Shown: positions 24,464-32,611 of the stretch, piece by piece
Layout of the letters: each line of letters opens with the position of its first letter
Numbering within the stretch: position 1 is the stretch's first letter
NCBI GenBank assembly: GCA_027622905.1
Contig: JAQBVV010000010.1
Span: 1 to 43,903 of the forward strand
Direction: 5' to 3'
Source: Acidobacteriota bacterium
Lineage (GTDB): Bacteria > Acidobacteriota > Vicinamibacteria > Vicinamibacterales > UBA2999
DNA: 43,903 nucleotides
Notes under the pieces: model-generated
Databases searched by the model: none
What the model was told of the DNA's origin: nothing
The model's input: only the letters and a program-made list of their open reading frames with translations
Program-made: the position numbers and the translations under genes

Positions 24464-24664
24464 TTGCGCATCACGCTCAACGGAGAACCCTACGAACTCG
24501 ACGAACCGATCTCGGTCGCGGATCTACTCTCGCGCCTGTCGATCGATTCGCGTCGCGTCGCTGTCGAGCACAACCTTCTCATTCTCAAGCGGCAGCGCTT
24601 CGCCGACACGCCCGTTGAGAACGGCGACCGCATCGAGATCGTGAACTTTGTAGGAGGAGGCTAG
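24464..24664 (+). CDS. thiS: Thiamine biosynthesis sulfur-carrier protein ThiS
   Basis: From a TTG at 24464 the protein has 66 residues, the usual ThiS size. It begins RITLNGEPYEL, has the ubiquitin-like fold pattern SVADLLSRL and VAVEHN, and ends in the di-glycine tail IEIVNFVGGG. That tail is turned into a thiocarboxylate to donate sulfur to the thiazole ring. An ATG at 24392 in the same frame would add 24 residues with no family match and would run through the possible leader element, so the short form is preferred. Next is thiG, 48 bases on. thiF and thiH are not in the window. Confidence 0.85.
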   Translation: MRITLNGEPYELDEPISVADLLSRLSIDSRRVAVEHNLLILKRQRFADTPVENGDRIEIVNFVGGG

Positions 24665-24712
24665 TGGCGTGTCTCGATTGCGGGAGGCCCTCGATGACGC
24701 TGGTGTCTGTAC

Positions 24713-25489
24713 GTGGTTGACACGCCGTTCACCATCGCGGACCGCACGTTCACATCGCGGTTGATCGTTGGCACGGGGAAGTACACGTCCCACGCTGTCA
24801 TGGCCAAGGCGCATGCCGCGTCGGGCGCCGACATGGTGACCGTCGCCGTCAGACGCGTGAACATATCCGATCGTTCCAATGAGTCGTTGCTCGACTTCAT
24901 CCCGTCTGACATCTTCGTCCTGCCGAACACCGCAGGCTGCTACACCGCCAGCGAGGCGATTCGCACGGCTCGCCTCGGACGCGAGGCCGGCCTCTCGAAC
25001 TGGGTCAAGCTCGAGGTGATCGGCGACGAGCGGACGCTGTTCCCCGACAACGAGGCACTCATCGAAGCGACCAAGGTCCTGGCCGACGAGGGATTCGTCG
25101 TGCTGCCGTACACCAACGACGATCCGATCGCGTGCCGCAAGCTTGAAGACGCGGGAGCCGCCGCGGTGATGCCCCTGGGTGCGCCTATTGGCTCAGGACT
25201 CGGCATTCAGAACATCAACAACCTCCGGATCATCCGCGAGTTCTCCCGCGTGCCGCTGATCGTGGACGCCGGGGTCGGCACGGCGTCCGACGCGGCTCTC
25301 GCCATGGAACTGGGCGCGGACGGCATCCTGATGAACACAGCCATCGCCGGCGCGGACGATCCGCTGTCGATGGCTGAAGCGATGAAATACGCCGTACGGG
25401 CTGGACGCCTCGCCTACCTGTCGGGACGCATACCAAGAAAGTTGTACGCGACTGCCAGCAGTCCCGTCGACGGCATGGTCGGGCGCTGA
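24713..25489 (+). CDS. thiG: Thiazole synthase ThiG
   Basis: This is a 258-residue TIM-barrel enzyme that joins the ThiS thiocarboxylate, deoxyxylulose phosphate and dehydroglycine into thiazole phosphate. Typical segments are [38 protein letters not shown] with Lys99 as Schiff-base lysine, [12 protein letters not shown] and [18 protein letters not shown]. Start is GTG 24713. It directly follows thiS and ends four bases before the methyltransferase of the polysaccharide locus, so these genes may share a transcript. Confidence 0.93.
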   Translation: MVDTPFTIADRTFTSRLIVGTGKYTSHAVMAKAHAASGADMVTVAVRRVNISDRSNESLLDFIPSDIFVLPNTAGCYTASEAIRTARLGREAGLSNWVKLEVIGDERTLFPDNEALIEATKVLADEGFVVLPYTNDDPIACRKLEDAGAAAVMPLGAPIGSGLGIQNINNLRIIREFSRVPLIVDAGVGTASDAALAMELGADGILMNTAIAGADDPLSMAEAMKYAVRAGRLAYLSGRIPRKLYATASSPVDGMVGR

Positions 25490-25493
25490 CCGC

Positions 25494-26741
25494 ATGGATG
25501 ATCCAACGCCGCCTCGTCCGGCGCCCGTTCCGCCTCCAGACAGACATCAACTCGAACGCCTGAACGAGCTGTACGACCTCACGGTGAGCGACCTGCCGGC
25601 TGGAGCCGGATGGCGCGACACACTACTGGACCGCGTGCGCGCGTTCCTGGTCCGGCTGCTCTTCCGCCAGCAGGAGTTCAACGCAGCCGTCGTCGATCAC
25701 ATCAATCGCAACGCGCTGGTGGGTATCGAAGCGCACCATGCCAGTGAACGCACGATCGCGTGGGTCGAGCGGACGGTGCAGGACAGCGTTGACAGGCTGG
25801 CCGGTCAGACTGACGAACTGCGCCGCCACCAGGAGGCACTCGGCGCCTGGGAACAGCGAAGCGGCGATGCCGTCGCACGGCTCACCGCCTCGCACGAAGA
25901 GCTGAGGACATCCATCGGTGTCCTTCAACAGGCGGCCCACGCGCTGAAACGAGACGTCGGCAGGCTCACCGCAAGCGGCGCGATGCCGCCCGCTGTTGCA
26001 CCGAGTTCAGCGGAGCCGGCAAGTCCGGCCGCGGTAGCCGCCGGTCAACTCGAGTCGGCCGACAGCCACACGTACGTGGGATTCGAGGATCTCTTTCGCG
26101 GCTCCGCCGACGACATCACCGAGCGGGTGTCGGAGTATCTTCCGTTCGTGCAGGGCGCCAGTGACGTCCTCGACATCGGCTGCGGGCGCGGCGAATTTCT
26201 GGCGCTCCTCCGGGAACACGGCATTCGGGCCAAGGGCATCGATATCAACGGCTCGATGGTGGAGGTCTGCCGCCAGCAAGGCCTCGACGCCACCGAAGCA
26301 GATGCGTTGTCATACCTTCGGGCGCAACCTGACAACTCGCTGGGCGGACTGTTCGCCGCACAGGTGGTTGAACACCTCGAACCGCGCTACCTCACAGGGC
26401 TGCTCGACATCGCCTTCGACAAGCTGCGCCCAGGCGCACCGATCATCCTGGAGACGATCAATCCTGCGTGCTGGTTCGCGTTCTTTGAGAGCTACATACG
26501 AGACATCACCCATGTCCGGCCTATTCACCCTGACACGCTGACGTACCTGCTCGTTGCCAGCGGATTCCAGCACGTCGACGTTCGCTACCGCGCTCCTTAT
26601 CCTGAGCACGACAAGCTGCAGCGAATCGCGCCGCAGGCGTCACTCGGCGACAGCGTCGACACGCTCAACGCCAATGTTGAGCGGCTCAACAGCCTGCTGT
26701 TCACGTGGCTCGACTACGCCGCGATCGGCCGCCGGCCGTGA
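25494..26741 (+). CDS. SAM-dependent methyltransferase with N-terminal coiled coil
   Basis: This is a 415-residue protein. Residues ~85-160 are rich in charged heptads and likely form a coiled coil, followed by an Ala/Pro linker. Residues ~195-400 are a class I methyltransferase: the SAM-binding loop is LDIGCGRGEF (226-235), then IDINGSMVEVC, and FAAQVVEHLE as the post-II region. Coiled-coil methyltransferases occur in polysaccharide loci, where some cap the growing chain, as with WbdD. Here no kinase domain is seen, so chain capping is only a possibility. Start ATG is four bases after the thiG stop. Confidence 0.82.
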   Translation: MDDPTPPRPAPVPPPDRHQLERLNELYDLTVSDLPAGAGWRDTLLDRVRAFLVRLLFRQQEFNAAVVDHINRNALVGIEAHHASERTIAWVERTVQDSVDRLAGQTDELRRHQEALGAWEQRSGDAVARLTASHEELRTSIGVLQQAAHALKRDVGRLTASGAMPPAVAPSSAEPASPAAVAAGQLESADSHTYVGFEDLFRGSADDITERVSEYLPFVQGASDVLDIGCGRGEFLALLREHGIRAKGIDINGSMVEVCRQQGLDATEADALSYLRAQPDNSLGGLFAAQVVEHLEPRYLTGLLDIAFDKLRPGAPIILETINPACWFAFFESYIRDITHVRPIHPDTLTYLLVASGFQHVDVRYRAPYPEHDKLQRIAPQASLGDSVDTLNANVERLNSLLFTWLDYAAIGRRP

Positions 26742-26798
26742 TCAGCATCGAGTTCCCCCTTTCCGATCCGTGACCTCCCGCCCACGCCGAGCCACTGG

Positions 26799-28172
26799 AT
26801 GAATCTCCTGCTGCTGCTCGCTGCGCTGCTGCCGTGGGGACACACAGCTGTCTCGATCTTCACGCGCGTCTACATCGCGATCAGCATCCTCGCGGTGGAG
26901 ATGCAGGTGGCGACGGTGACTGGCCTCGGCACGCTGTATTCGCTGGTAGCCTTCAACACAGTCCTGGCCCTGTTGCTCGTCGCCTGGCAGCGCAGCCGAG
27001 GCGAGGCCTTTCTCGGCTGGCCCGCCGCGATCCAGCCTCCGCGGCCGTGGCTCGCATGGGCGATGCTCGGCGGGGTCATCCTCCTCCTCAATCTGTGGCT
27101 CCCCGTGAAAGCCGCGGATCCCTATCACCTTGACCGCGTGGCCCAGATCGAACGGCTCGGGACGATCGAGTACGATCCCGACGCCAATTCGAAGGCGAAT
27201 GTCCTGGGGTGGGTCTACGAACTGGCCATGGCCGACGTACGACAGATTCCGCTCGTCGGCCACGGACTCGTCCGCATGCACGGACTGCTGAGTCTCCTGC
27301 TGTTCGGCGTCACGGTGGCTGCGGTACAACCATGGCTCCGTATAGGACCGTCTCGATGGCCCATCGCCATCCTCCTTGTCGTGCCTCCCCTGTTCCACCA
27401 GCTCGTGCTCATCAAGAACGACCTGCTCCTTGCCCTTCCGGCTTTCGTGGCGCTGGTATGGCTGGTCATGCGCTCACGCTGCGCTTCGTGGCAGGAGACA
27501 GCGTGGGCAGGATGGCTGGCCGGGCTCGCTGTCGTCGGAAAACTGACAAACCTTCCCGTCGCATTCGCGATGATGACGGGAATCGGCTCTTTGTCCTGGC
27601 GGAGACGCGACTGGCGGCTAGCCGGCGGGTTGGCGATCGGGGGACTCGCGGGCGGCGTCATGGCCGGCCAGCTGTTCACGTTCGCGGAGAACGCCCGCTG
27701 GTACGGCGACGTCCTGGCCCGTGGGCCGATTGCTGACATGGGAAACATGACGTCCGGTCCTGCCGAAGCCCTTGAGAGCCTCGGGCGCTTCGCCATCAGC
27801 CTCGTTGACCTCGGTCAACTGACAGGTCAGATGTGGCCGGGCCGAGGAGGATGGGGCGGTACCCTTGGCCTGCCGTTCATCTGGGCAGCGGTGGTGCTCG
27901 TACTCCATTACGCTCGTGCTCAGGAAGCACGCTGGACCATATGGATCGTGGTATTTCACCTTGCGGCCTTCGCCGCGGTCTATCCTGACGCCGACCTACA
28001 TCATCGCCTCGCGCTGGCGCCCGGATTGCTCGCGGTGGGCGTCGCCGTCAGCTTGTTGCGCCGAGGTGAGAAGTACTCCGACGTGGCGAGGCTCGCCCTG
28101 GTGCCGGTGCTCGTGCTGTCGAGCGCACAACTCCTTCGGAGTTCGGTCCTGTATCTTTTCCGGGTTAGCTGA
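26799..28172 (+). CDS. Polytopic membrane protein, GT-C-like
   Basis: This is a 457-residue protein with many hydrophobic segments across its length and a soluble loop after residue ~105 (DPYHLDRVAQIERLGTIEYDPDANSK). Loops of this kind, with acidic and His residues after the first membrane spans, occur in GT-C glycosyltransferases that use lipid-linked sugars. I do not recognise a named family. It starts at ATG 26799 without a clear ribosome binding site, 57 bases after the methyltransferase, and its end overlaps the convergent fusion gene by eight bases. A degraded copy of its last ~50 codons lies at 30414-30566. Confidence 0.7.
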   Translation: MNLLLLLAALLPWGHTAVSIFTRVYIAISILAVEMQVATVTGLGTLYSLVAFNTVLALLLVAWQRSRGEAFLGWPAAIQPPRPWLAWAMLGGVILLLNLWLPVKAADPYHLDRVAQIERLGTIEYDPDANSKANVLGWVYELAMADVRQIPLVGHGLVRMHGLLSLLLFGVTVAAVQPWLRIGPSRWPIAILLVVPPLFHQLVLIKNDLLLALPAFVALVWLVMRSRCASWQETAWAGWLAGLAVVGKLTNLPVAFAMMTGIGSLSWRRRDWRLAGGLAIGGLAGGVMAGQLFTFAENARWYGDVLARGPIADMGNMTSGPAEALESLGRFAISLVDLGQLTGQMWPGRGGWGGTLGLPFIWAAVVLVLHYARAQEARWTIWIVVFHLAAFAAVYPDADLHHRLALAPGLLAVGVAVSLLRRGEKYSDVARLALVPVLVLSSAQLLRSSVLYLFRVS

Positions 28173-29571
28173 ACCGGCGCCCAACGATCAGCCTCAGCAT
28201 CGACACGAAGGCGCGCAAGGTCTGGTCCGGTTCTTTCACGCCCTTTCGCCGCACTGCGAAACTTACCGGGATCTCGATGATTCGCATCCGGCACTTCAGG
28301 GTCTCAAGGAACATCTCAACGGAGTACTCGGGTCCGGATGTCTGCAGATTGCCGCGGATCAGGCGGTAGGTGGAGTTCCAGACGGCCCGGTAGCCGCATC
28401 CGGTGTCCGTGAACCTCGGCTCGTAGCCCCACCAGACGATTTCCAAGAGCTTGGCGAGCAAGATGTGCGCGAAGCGGACGATGCCGCGCATGTTCGTGCC
28501 CTGCTCGATCAACTGCCGCGTCGTGCGGGTTCCGACGACGAAGTCCGCCTCCTTCAGGTATTCGATGAACTTCGGCACATCGCGTGCACGGCAGGAGCCG
28601 TCTGATTGCGCGCAGATGAGAATGTCGGCCGACACCGCGTCAAAACCGGTGCGCATCATGTCCCCGTATCGTGACGACGACGCGGACACGCATTCGACGC
28701 TAGGTTCCGTATTCGGGGAGGCGACACCAGGGGGAAGCACGAGGACGATCTGGTGAAATCGTCCAAGGGCGCGGAACTCATCGATCGAACGTGACGTTTC
28801 CTCTATCGAGCCCTTCATCATCAAGGCGAGCCCGAGCGTGCAGGCCGGAAACTCGTGCGCGCGGACGACGATGGCGGCCAGATTCAGGGCATCACGGTTA
28901 TTGATGTTGACGTAGGGTCCACGCACGTGGAACACGCCGACCCGTTCGCCAGCCTCGCACAGCCGGCCAAGCACGCTCACCGGGTCTGATAACGATTCGG
29001 TAGCCAGCGCAGCTTCCAGATGCTCATAAAACCTCGGGCTGACGACAAACGTCCCGAGTCCGAGCAGCGCCCCATCCGTGTGTTTAGGCTTCTCTACCAA
29101 GCGCCGAACGAAACCCCGCTCCGCGTACACCGCGTAATTTTGCCTGATGAGATCCGTGTCGTTCGTCACCTGAACGGCACACGTCGCGACGCAACTCCGG
29201 TAGTCGGTGGCCAGGATCTCTTCGTGATTCGAATCCACGTAGCATTCATCGGCCAGCATGACGCAGGCGTAGTCGTCTACGTGGGAACGCGTGAGCAGGA
29301 GCGAGTAGCCCAGACCGCGCTCGATGGCATCGTTCTCCACGTAGACAATCGCCACACCGAAGCGCGCTCCGTCCTCGAAATACTGACGAATCTGATCGCC
29401 ATACGCGCCGACGACGACGACGATGCGTACCACGTGAAGCTTGTCACGCATGATCGCCACGACGCGCTCAAGGTTCGGCTTCCCCGCCACGTCCACCATG
29501 CTCTTGGGAACACCCTTCGAGTAGGGGTAGGCCCGCGTGCCATGCCCAGCCGCCAGGATGACGCCGATCAT
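28165..29571 (-). CDS. Sugar nucleotidyltransferase fused to a GT2 glycosyltransferase
   Basis: This is a 468-residue two-domain protein. Residues 1-~235 are a nucleotidyltransferase: LAAGHGTRAYPYSKGVPKSM is the nucleotide loop with its downstream lysine, VMLADECYV holds the metal-binding acid, and VEKPKHTDG is the sugar-1-phosphate loop. Residues ~240-468 are a GT-A glycosyltransferase with AQSDGSCRARDVPKFIEYL (dolichol-phosphate-mannose-synthase-like), DTGCGYRA and PVSFAVRRKG. The fusion would activate a sugar and pass it on in one protein. The ATG overlaps the stop of the upstream GT2 gene (ATGA), showing coupling. Confidence 0.83.
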   Translation of the reverse strand: MIGVILAAGHGTRAYPYSKGVPKSMVDVAGKPNLERVVAIMRDKLHVVRIVVVVGAYGDQIRQYFEDGARFGVAIVYVENDAIERGLGYSLLLTRSHVDDYACVMLADECYVDSNHEEILATDYRSCVATCAVQVTNDTDLIRQNYAVYAERGFVRRLVEKPKHTDGALLGLGTFVVSPRFYEHLEAALATESLSDPVSVLGRLCEAGERVGVFHVRGPYVNINNRDALNLAAIVVRAHEFPACTLGLALMMKGSIEETSRSIDEFRALGRFHQIVLVLPPGVASPNTEPSVECVSASSSRYGDMMRTGFDAVSADILICAQSDGSCRARDVPKFIEYLKEADFVVGTRTTRQLIEQGTNMRGIVRFAHILLAKLLEIVWWGYEPRFTDTGCGYRAVWNSTYRLIRGNLQTSGPEYSVEMFLETLKCRMRIIEIPVSFAVRRKGVKEPDQTLRAFVSMLRLIVGRRFS

Positions 29572-30296
29572 GTCCGACGCGCAACGCGGAACCGAAGCCA
29601 GGCCGTGACGATGTACCAGACGTAGGTCACCGTCTCACGCAGGTGGCGCATCTTTGACACGCCGCTGGCGCGCGGGGCATATCTCACGGGAATCTCATGA
29701 ATGCGGTGCCCCGCTTGCGCCAACTGGACACCCATCTCGGCCACGTGCTCGAACCCGTCGCGACGAAGCGTCAGGGAGTCCAGAGCATCGCGTCGCAGCG
29801 CCTTCATCCCGGTATACAGGTCCGTTGTCGCCTGGCGAAAGAGGATGTTGAACACACCACTGATCAGGCCGTTGCCGCACCTGCGAATCCACGACATGTC
29901 TGGCTGTCCGTCGCCGAGGAAGCGTGAGCCGTACACCACAGGGTGCCGATCGAGAGCCGCCAGCAGATCGGGGATTGACTCGGGCGGGTACTCCAGATCG
30001 GCATCGATGATCACGATGGCCGCGGCATCGGATGCTGCGATCCCATCACGGATCGACGCGCCGTATCCAGCGTTGCGGTCGTGCCTCACGAGCCGTATGT
30101 CCGCATGATGCTCTATACGCTGAACCGTCAGGTCAGTCGATGCGTTATCAACGAAGATCAGCGCCTCGCGCAGCCCGACGGCGGTAACACGATCGACGAA
30201 CTCGTCCACGCACGCCTCTTCGTTGTAGACGGGCACGATGATGTCCACGGCTCTCTGCAATGTGGCTCCAACTGACGGAAAACTGCTTGTGTTCAT
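29568..30296 (-). CDS. GT2 glycosyltransferase, polyprenyl-phosphate-hexosyltransferase-like
   Basis: This is a 242-residue GT-A enzyme. It starts with DIIVPVYNEEACVDEFV, has FVDNASTD, the metal-binding DADLEYPPESI, and the acceptor-side TTDLYTGMKALRR, then ends with a basic region and a weak hydrophobic stretch. It resembles dolichol-phosphate mannosyltransferases that load a sugar on a polyprenyl phosphate. The ATG at 30296 is preferred over a GTG at 30308; no ribosome binding site is evident. It is coupled to the downstream fusion gene. Confidence 0.85.
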   Translation of the reverse strand: MNTSSFPSVGATLQRAVDIIVPVYNEEACVDEFVDRVTAVGLREALIFVDNASTDLTVQRIEHHADIRLVRHDRNAGYGASIRDGIAASDAAAIVIIDADLEYPPESIPDLLAALDRHPVVYGSRFLGDGQPDMSWIRRCGNGLISGVFNILFRQATTDLYTGMKALRRDALDSLTLRRDGFEHVAEMGVQLAQAGHRIHEIPVRYAPRASGVSKMRHLRETVTYVWYIVTAWLRFRVARRT

Positions 30297-30413
30297 TGGG
30301 GGTCGCACGGTAGGCGCGATGGGACGTGCCAGCGCACATTATGCTGCAGGACAGATGTGAGCGCACGCACAGCCAGATGACCGTGCCGGAGGCCAAAGCC
30401 TACGACGGTCTTT

Positions 30414-30566
30414 CCTGACGCCAACCCCCGTCAGCGGCCGGCGCTGGCTTCCGGGTCGCTCGTGGTGCGCGTCACCGTGAGTCCGCTCCTCCGAGATGAG
30501 AAGCGCTCCGACGCGGTAAGACCGGCCCTGGCAGTCCGGTGCCTCAGGCTGTCCGATGAGGGCTGA
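30414..30566 (+). pseudogene. Degraded second copy of the 3' end of the membrane-protein gene at 26799-28172
   Basis: Bases 30414-30531 align without gaps to 27984-28101 with 87 of 118 identical, counted by hand; weaker similarity continues with small gaps on both sides, from about 30361 to the TGA at 30564-30566. The translated remnant reads PDANPRQRPALASGS against PDADLHHRLALAPGL in the intact protein. No start or 5' part remains. As at the intact copy, the remnant ends against the 3' end of a minus-strand glycosyltransferase gene. The stretch 30297-30360 holds nothing I can identify. Confidence 0.75.
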
Positions 30567-31289
30567 CTACCGATAATGCCCCGACACGTAGCGACCCATG
30601 ACGCCGAGAGTGCGCAGGCCGTACCAGATCGGATTCAAGTGCGAGACCTCGCCGGCGTAGCGCGTCGGGATGGCAAGTTCGTCGACAACGAGCCCCTTGC
30701 TCGACGCCCACGCGATGAACTCAAGGTCGAAATCAAAATAGCCGCTGAGCCGATCGATGGGAACCGTGAGCAGCGCTCTTCTGCTGTATACGAGAAACCC
30801 AGAATGATAGTCGGTCATCCGCAGACCGAAGGTCTTATTCTCCAGCCACGTCAGGCCCTTCCCGGCCACGTACTTGTAGAACGGCATCCCTCCCGCAAGG
30901 GCACTCCCCGCCTTGTGTCTGGACCCCTGCAGGACGTCAATGCCACAGGCATGCATGTGGCGGACGAACTCACAGAGCTGCTCCGGCGGGTACTGGCCGT
31001 CGGCGTGCAGACAGGCCACGTAGTCAGTACCGGAGGCCAGGCACCGCGTCATCCCCTGACGAACAGCCTCGCCGTAGCCCTGATTCGGATGCAGGGAGTG
31101 AACCTGTACCTTGGGGAACTCTGTCTCGAGGAGCTTCGCGACCTCGGCAGTGTCATCGATGCTGCCGTCGTCTATCACGTGAACGACATCGATCATTCGC
31201 CACGCCTCGTCAGGAATTCTGTCGACGACTGCCCGAAGAGTGGCGGCTGCGTTGTAGGCGGGAACAAAAACACTCAGCGACGGCGGCAT
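30567..31289 (-). CDS. GT2 glycosyltransferase
   Basis: This is a 240-residue GT-A enzyme with SVFVPAYNAAATLRAVVDR at the start, HVIDDGSIDDT, the metal site HADGQYPPEQL and the acceptor region MTDYHSGFLVYSR. It belongs with the polyprenyl-phosphate-linked hexosyltransferases and lacks membrane spans. The start ATG has TAGGAG four bases upstream. It lies 41 bases downstream of the interrupted ArnA-like gene on the same strand and may suffer reduced expression from that early stop. Confidence 0.85.
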   Translation of the reverse strand: MPPSLSVFVPAYNAAATLRAVVDRIPDEAWRMIDVVHVIDDGSIDDTAEVAKLLETEFPKVQVHSLHPNQGYGEAVRQGMTRCLASGTDYVACLHADGQYPPEQLCEFVRHMHACGIDVLQGSRHKAGSALAGGMPFYKYVAGKGLTWLENKTFGLRMTDYHSGFLVYSRRALLTVPIDRLSGYFDFDLEFIAWASSKGLVVDELAIPTRYAGEVSHLNPIWYGLRTLGVMGRYVSGHYR

Positions 31290-31330
31290 ACGCTCCTAAC
31301 AGCCTCTTGACGCCTCTGCGCGCTGGTGAC

Positions 31331-32488
31331 CTAGGCCTGGGTCACAGCGGCCCCGCGCTGCGTCTTCGGCCAGTCACGATACTGGTCGTAGTAGTACGTC
31401 ACCGTTTCCAGGAGCGTCTCCTTGAGCGAGCGCGTCGGCTCCCAACCCAGAAGATCCTTGGCTTTGGTCAGGTTGGGCATTCTGCGATCGCAATCCTCGT
31501 AGCCTTCCCCGTAGAACTCGAGGCCCGACACATTGACGATGGGGTGCTTCAGGTGAGTCGCGTCGCTGGTACACTCCGCATACGCCTCGCGCATCAATTC
31601 CGCAAGTTCCTTCATCGTCACTTCGTTGTGTCGATTGCCGACATTGAAGATCTGATTCACCGACCACTCGCGATTGTTGATCATCAGCACGATCGCCCGG
31701 ATCGCGTCATGGATCGAGACGATCGTGCGCCGCGCCATGCCTCCGTCCACGAGTTGCATCGGTTGACCGTCCAGGAGCGCCGTCATGAAGCATGCGAGCA
31801 CCCTGGGGACACCTTCGCCGTCTCGGCCAGGAATGAAGTCCATCTTCGGGCCAAAGAAATTCAGCGGCCTGATCGTCGTGAACGGTAGACCGGCCTCCTT
31901 GTGTCGGCCAAAGATGTACCGCTCCATCAGCTGCTTCGATGTCGCGTAGGACCATCGTTGATTCCCGATCGGGCCCATGATGAGCGGAGTCGAATCCTCG
32001 TCGAGTTCGTACAATTCTGGATTCGAATAGTCGACATCTCCGAGGTAGCTAGCAAGCGTCCTGCCATAGACTTCGCTCGTGGAGAAGTGAATCAGCCATT
32101 TCTTCTGCTGCACGCAGACGTCGACGATCTTCACCGGCTGCAGAAAATTGGCGTCGATCACGCTGATGGGATTGACGTTGTATTCGGAAGGATTGCAGAT
32201 TGCGGCCAGGTTGATCACCGCGTCCGCGGCTCAAATCGCCTCTCTGAACTCCGGCAGGTCCTCTGCCGATAGCGAGTTCTGGCGGACGTTGAGATGTGGG
32301 TTCGAGAGGTGCTGTGAAATCTTCTCGACGTGCGGGTCCCATCCGTCGATGCGGATGGAATCGTCCTTCAGCAGGGCATCCAGTAGGTGGCTGCCGATGA
32401 AACCACCGCAACCTACCACAGCTAAGCGCATGCGCTCGCCCTCAGCACGCGCAGGGTCCTTTGGCTCAGCCTCTTCGTCCGTCGACAT
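31331..32488 (-). pseudogene. ArnA-like NAD-dependent sugar epimerase/decarboxylase interrupted by an in-frame TGA
   Basis: Both halves are in one frame, with a TGA at 32231-32233. The first half carries the dinucleotide loop VVGCGGFIGSHL. After the stop come INLAAICNP, STSEVYG, YATSK (catalytic Tyr and Lys), RPLNFFGPK and FYGEGYEDCDRRMP, the last matching the C-terminal decarboxylase domain of ArnA, which acts on UDP-glucuronate. Everything except the stop looks intact, at about 385 residues. A single C-to-T change from CGA (Arg) would produce the stop, and a basic residue fits there. It could be a real nonsense mutation, a sequencing error, or a site of readthrough. MRLAVVGC at 32431 is an alternative start with GAGGG upstream. 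Confidence 0.85.
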
Positions 32489-32507
32489 CCTACTGCCCTT
32501 ATCTTAC

Positions 32508-32537
32508 ATCCGATGCCTGGCGCCAAGTCCGTGTCAA
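32508..32537 (-). promoter_or_regulatory. Possible promoter upstream of the ArnA-like gene
   Basis: TTGACA on the minus strand (32532-32537) is a perfect -35 hexamer. At 18 bases the only -10 candidate is TCGGAT (32508-32513), which is weak; TAAGAT at 32501-32506 is too far. The site lies in the 123-base gap after the GT-C-like gene. Confidence 0.35.
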
Positions 32538-32611
32538 TCCACAGTGTGACCCGTGGCCACCGTCGTACCGCAGCCCGCCGTCGCTGGCTACGCGCCCATT
32601 CACCGAGTGGC

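Noticed and set aside
32231-32233. TGA in the ArnA-like gene as a selenocysteine codon
   Set aside because: The family has no Cys or selenocysteine at this place, the ArnA counterpart is a basic residue, and I see no SECIS-like hairpin just downstream.
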